Shown piece by piece: positions 5,690 to 8,671 of a stretch of DNA of 8,671 bases. Under the pieces are notes generated by a model. It was not told the DNA's origin, searched no databases, and saw only the letters and a list, made by a program, of their open reading frames with translations. The DNA comes from Gemmatimonadota bacterium (GTDB taxonomy: Bacteria > Gemmatimonadota > Gemmatimonadetes > Gemmatimonadales > GWC2-71-9): assembly GCA_003220855.1 (NCBI GenBank), contig QHTP01000140.1, positions 4,615 through 13,285 of the forward strand, read 5' to 3'. A program made the position numbers and the translations under genes. Numbering within the stretch: the stretch's first letter is position 1; each line of letters begins with the position of its first letter.

Positions 5690-7037
5690 TCGGCGGCTGG
5701 TGGGACTGCTCGCGTCGCTTGTCGCCGCGCCCCTCATGCTCGCGGCCCAGGCGCCTGCCGCCGGCGCGACGTTGCGCCTGTCGTTCGCGGACGCGGTACG
5801 CGTCGCGTCGAGTGAGGCGCCCGCGGTGGCGCTCGCCGGCCTGCGGGCTGACGAGGCGGACGCGCGCGTGGGGCAGGTCCGCGCGGCGCTGTTGCCGTCG
5901 CTGTCGCTGGGCGGCTCGTGGCTCAACCGAACCTTCAACTCCAAGTCCTTGGGCATCGATTTTTCAATCCCGACTTCGAACGGTCCGCAGTCGCTCCCCG
6001 AGCTGATCGGTCCCTTCCACCTGTTCGATGCTCGCGTGAACGCGTCGCAGACGCTCTTGGATTGGTCCGCCACGGTGCGCGTGCGGGCGGCCAGAGCCCA
6101 GGCGGACGGCAGTCGCGCCGAGCGCGGCGTGACCGTGGAGGGCACGGCGCTGACCGCGGCACTCGCCTATCTGCGAGCGGTGCGCGCGCAGGCGGTGGTG
6201 GCGGCGCGCCAGGCCGACTCCGCCATTGCAAGCGAGCTGGTCGGGCTGGCGGAGGCGCGGCGGGCCGCGGGCGTGAGCGCGGTGATCGACGTGACGCGGG
6301 CCCGGACGCAGCTGGTGACGGCGGAAGGTCTGCTCCTCGTCGCGCGCAACCAGCTGGACCGGGGGCGCATCGACTTGACGCGCACCCTGGGGATCGATCC
6401 CGCCACGCCGCTCGCCTTCACGGACACGCTCGCCGCCACGCTGGGCGCGGCGGATGTGCCGGCCGCGCGCGATTCGGTCGTGGCGGCCGGCCTCGCCAAC
6501 CGTCCCGATTTGAGGGCCGAGCTGGCGCGTGCCGGGGCGGCGCGGCAGACCGGGTCGGCGATCCGCGCGGAACGGCTGCCGCGGCTCGAGGTGGCAGCGG
6601 ACTACGGCGTCAACGGGCGGACGGTGCCGGGCGCCATCTCCACGCGCGACGTGACGCTGCAGGTGAGCGTGCCGATTCTCGACGGCTTCCGCCGCGAGGC
6701 GCGGCTGGCGGAGCAGGACGCCGTGGTGCGTGAATCGCAGGTGCGGGAGCGCGACCTGCGTCAGCAGATCGCGGCCGACGTGGACGGCTCGCTGCTCGAC
6801 CTCCACTCGGCGGAAGCGCAACAGGCCGTGGCAGCCGAGCGGCTGCGGCTCGCGGCGCAGGAGCTGTCGCAGTCGCGCGAGCGCTTCAAGGCGGGTGTGG
6901 CGGGCAACATCGAGGTGATCGACGCGCAGTCGAACCTGATTCGGGCGCGTGACGCCGACATCGACGCGCGCTTCGCGGCCGCGAGTGCGCGCGTCTCCCT
7001 GGCACGGGCGGCGGGTGTGGCCCGGACCCTTCACTAA
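5670..7037 (+). CDS. TolC-family outer-membrane efflux channel
   Basis: The 455-aa product is the outer-membrane exit duct of a tripartite pump. A signal peptide is evident: positive n-region (R4, R8, R9), hydrophobic LVGLLASLVAAPLMLA (10-25) and AQA (26-28) as a likely cleavage site. The mature part has the two repeated OEP halves: LRLSFADAVRVASSEAPAVALA opens the first, and the second half carries RAERLPRLEVAADYGVNG and closes with the helix containing NIEVIDAQSNLIRARDADID. Long Ala/Arg/Gln-rich heptad helices form the periplasmic tunnel. The ATG at 5670 lies 20 bases inside the tetR gene and has no visible SD, consistent with coupling to tetR translation. A TTG at 5643 is in frame but would put residues before the signal peptide. 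The gene for the adaptor follows after 29 bases. Confidence 0.92.
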   Translation: MASRNTSRRLVGLLASLVAAPLMLAAQAPAAGATLRLSFADAVRVASSEAPAVALAGLRADEADARVGQVRAALLPSLSLGGSWLNRTFNSKSLGIDFSIPTSNGPQSLPELIGPFHLFDARVNASQTLLDWSATVRVRAARAQADGSRAERGVTVEGTALTAALAYLRAVRAQAVVAARQADSAIASELVGLAEARRAAGVSAVIDVTRARTQLVTAEGLLLVARNQLDRGRIDLTRTLGIDPATPLAFTDTLAATLGAADVPAARDSVVAAGLANRPDLRAELARAGAARQTGSAIRAERLPRLEVAADYGVNGRTVPGAISTRDVTLQVSVPILDGFRREARLAEQDAVVRESQVRERDLRQQIAADVDGSLLDLHSAEAQQAVAAERLRLAAQELSQSRERFKAGVAGNIEVIDAQSNLIRARDADIDARFAAASARVSLARAAGVARTLH

Positions 7038-7066
7038 CTCTCGACGACGGATCAAAGAGCGAGTCT

Positions 7067-8107
7067 ATGGCTACGACGATCGAACCAGACGTCAGGCGTG
7101 AATCCGCCGCGAAGGCGGCTCCACCGGCGCCCTCCCCGACAGAGCCCAAGCCCGGCGGCCGCCGGCGCACCGTGTTCACGATCATGGGCCTCGTGCTGCT
7201 GGCCCTCGTGGCGGTGGGTGCGCGGCGCTGGATCTACGGCCTGAGCCACGTGTCCACGGACGACGCGCAAGTGGATGGGCACATCATCCCGATCCTGCCG
7301 AAGGTCGGCGGCTTCGTGAACGAAGTGCGGATCGACGAGAACCAGCGGGTGAAGGCCGGCGACACGCTCGTGGTGCTGGACGACCGCGATTACCGGGTCC
7401 GGCTGGCGCAGGCCGACGCCGATCTGGCGGTGGCCCTCGCGGGCGTGAGTAACCGGGCACGGGTCGGTCAGGCGGAGGCCCAGGTCGAGCAGGCGCAGGC
7501 GAACGCGTCGAAGGCGCACGCCGACCTGGACCGCGTGCGGCCGCTGGCGTTGCAGGAGATCATCTCCAAGCAGCAGCTCGACGCGGTCGAGGCGGCGGCC
7601 CGCGCGGCGGACGCGGCGCTGGCGGCGGCCCAGGCGTCCCTCCTGGCGGCGGACGCGCGGGTCGGAGCGGCGCGCGCCGCCCGTGACCAGGCGGCGCTGA
7701 ATCTGTCCTACACGCGGGTCATCGCTCCCGCCTCCGGGGTCGTGAGCAAGAAGACCGTAGAGCTGGGGCAGCTGGTCCAGCCGGGTCAGCCACTGATGAG
7801 TGTGGTGCCGCTCGAGGATGTGTGGCTCACGGCCAATCTCAAGGAGACGGAGATCGCCGATGTGAAACCCGGCGAGCCTGTGGACTTCACGGTCGACGCC
7901 TATCCCGGCAACCACTTCCGCGGGCACGTGCAGAGCCTCTCGCCTGCGACGGGGGCGCGCTTCTCGCTGCTGCCGCCCGACAACGCGACTGGGAATTTCA
8001 CCAAGGTGGTGCAGCGCGTGCCGGTCCGCGTCCGGCCCGACAAGGTCGATCCGGCCCATCCGCTGCGGCCCGGGATGAGCGTGGTCGTCACCATTCAGAC
8101 CAAGTAG
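7067..8107 (+). CDS. emrA: EmrA-like HlyD-family periplasmic adaptor
   Basis: The 346-aa membrane-fusion protein links the MFS transporter to the TolC-like channel. A Pro/Ala-rich cytoplasmic tail (1-33) is followed by one membrane helix (~35-51, TVFTIMGLVLLALVAVG). HVSTDDAQVDGHIIPILPKVGG (61-82) is the hallmark of EmrA/VceA-type adaptors and begins the first lipoyl half. Residues ~110-212 form an Ala/Gln-rich coiled-coil hairpin. SYTRVIAPASGVVSKK (214-229) opens the second lipoyl half. WLTANLKETEIADVKPGEPV (253-272) starts the beta-barrel domain, and GNFTKVVQRVPVRV (309-322) is typical of EmrA. The ATG at 7067 follows a weak purine stretch (GAGCGAG). The preceding 29-base gap has no terminator, so it belongs to the same transcript as the channel and transporter genes. 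Confidence 0.93.
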   Translation: MATTIEPDVRRESAAKAAPPAPSPTEPKPGGRRRTVFTIMGLVLLALVAVGARRWIYGLSHVSTDDAQVDGHIIPILPKVGGFVNEVRIDENQRVKAGDTLVVLDDRDYRVRLAQADADLAVALAGVSNRARVGQAEAQVEQAQANASKAHADLDRVRPLALQEIISKQQLDAVEAAARAADAALAAAQASLLAADARVGAARAARDQAALNLSYTRVIAPASGVVSKKTVELGQLVQPGQPLMSVVPLEDVWLTANLKETEIADVKPGEPVDFTVDAYPGNHFRGHVQSLSPATGARFSLLPPDNATGNFTKVVQRVPVRVRPDKVDPAHPLRPGMSVVVTIQTK

Positions 8108-8114
8108 CCCACCC

Positions 8115-8671
8115 GTGGCCACCGCCGCTCTTCCGGCTGCGGCGCTCGGCGGGAGCGCCGTGGCGGACCGCTACAAGTACCGCTACATCATCGCGGTCAC
8201 GGTGTCGCTCGCGTCCGTGTTGGAGCTGCTCGACACCAGCATCGTGAACGTCGCGATTCCCCACATGATGGGGAACCTGGGCGCGACGCTGGACGAGATC
8301 GCCTGGGTGTCGACCGGCTACATCGTCGCGAACGTCATCATCCTGCCCATCACCGGCTGGCTGTCGGCCTACTTCGGGCGGCGGCGCTATTTCGCGGGCT
8401 CGATCGCGATCTTCATCGTCTCATCGTTCTTCTGCGGCAACGCGCATTCGCTCGCCGCGCTGGTGTTCTGGCGGATCATCCAGGGGCTGGGGGGCGGGGC
8501 ATTGCTCTCCACCTCGCAGGCCATCCTGTACGAGGAGTTCCCGCGCGAGGAATACGGCACCGCGATGGCGATCTTCGGCGTGGGCGTGATGGTCGGTCCG
8601 ACGCTCGGGCCCACCCTCGGCGGCTACATCACCGACGCATTCGGCTGGCCGTGGATCTTCTACATCAACAT
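8115..8671 (+). CDS. emrB: EmrB/QacA-type (DHA2) MFS drug transporter, N-terminal part, cut by window edge
   Basis: This frame is open to the right edge; 185 complete codons are present of roughly 500 expected. It is the proton-driven inner-membrane pump of the EmrAB-TolC-like system. Visible segments are TM1 with LELLDTSIVNVAIP (DHA2 motif D1), HMMGNLGATLDEIAWVSTGYIV leading into TM2, GWLSAYFGRRRYF (loop 2-3 motif A), FWRIIQGLGGGALL (TM4 motif B) and GVGVMVGPTLGPTLGGYI (TM5 antiporter motif C), ending at WPWIFYIN before TM6. The start is uncertain: GTG at 8115, 7 bases after the adaptor stop, has no SD; GTG at 8160 has GGGAG 4 bases upstream and would remove 15 Ala-rich residues. Both place the membrane core intact. 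Confidence 0.93.
   Translation, partial: MATAALPAAALGGSAVADRYKYRYIIAVTVSLASVLELLDTSIVNVAIPHMMGNLGATLDEIAWVSTGYIVANVIILPITGWLSAYFGRRRYFAGSIAIFIVSSFFCGNAHSLAALVFWRIIQGLGGGALLSTSQAILYEEFPREEYGTAMAIFGVGVMVGPTLGPTLGGYITDAFGWPWIFYIN

Noticed and set aside
3902..6145. Long minus-strand open frame across the nucleotidyltransferase, intergenic region, tetR and part of the channel gene
   Set aside because: It runs opposite three unrelated, well-supported genes and the operator, and its composition shows it to be an antisense shadow.
7052..8122. Minus-strand open frame opposite the adaptor gene
   Set aside because: It mirrors the adaptor almost end to end and has the same His/Arg/Gly-rich shadow composition.
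1..8671. tRNA, rRNA, CRISPR, insertion sequence or defence-system genes
   Set aside because: I looked on both strands and saw no cloverleaf, spaced repeats, transposase motifs or terminal repeats, and no nuclease or toxin-antitoxin signature.

Overview
The window is a GC-rich, densely packed bacterial segment with every gene on the + strand. It has an outer-membrane style C-terminal beta-signal, a TolC-type channel and periplasmic-adaptor genes, so the host is a diderm. The M1 peptidase joined to a beta-barrel and the general protein style suggest an uncultured Gemmatimonadota-like bacterium. That placement is an inference from memory of protein style, not a search result, and is only moderately likely.

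Region 1 (about 1-4906) is a tightly coupled four-gene run: (i) a secreted M1-family zinc peptidase domain continuous with a probable outer-membrane beta-barrel; (ii) a small ferredoxin-type protein carrying four [4Fe-4S] cluster motifs; (iii) a single-domain cupin of the mannose-6-phosphate isomerase/GMP C-terminal type; (iv) a sugar-phosphate nucleotidyltransferase with a left-handed beta-helix-like tail. Each start codon overlaps the preceding stop (TAATG, GTGA, GTGA), so translation is probably coupled. The cupin and nucleotidyltransferase are a natural pair for making an activated sugar. Why they travel with a polyferredoxin and a surface peptidase is not evident.

Region 2 (4907-5038) is a 132-base intergenic segment. 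It holds a perfect 26-bp inverted repeat (11-bp arms, 4-base spacer), a second smaller palindrome, a weak promoter candidate and a clear Shine-Dalgarno. I see no intrinsic terminator in it.

Region 3 (5039-8671, running off the right edge) is a multidrug-efflux operon: a TetR/AcrR repressor, a TolC-family outer-membrane channel whose start lies inside the repressor gene, an EmrA/HlyD-type adaptor and the first third of an EmrB/QacA-type (DHA2) MFS transporter. Together they would form a tripartite inner membrane-periplasm-outer membrane pump. The repressor would act on the 26-bp palindrome and so control its own operon.

No RNA genes, CRISPR arrays, insertion sequences or origins were seen. 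I found no clear previously undescribed system. The most distinctive items are the peptidase-barrel fusion, the odd composition of the coupled cluster, and the operator.
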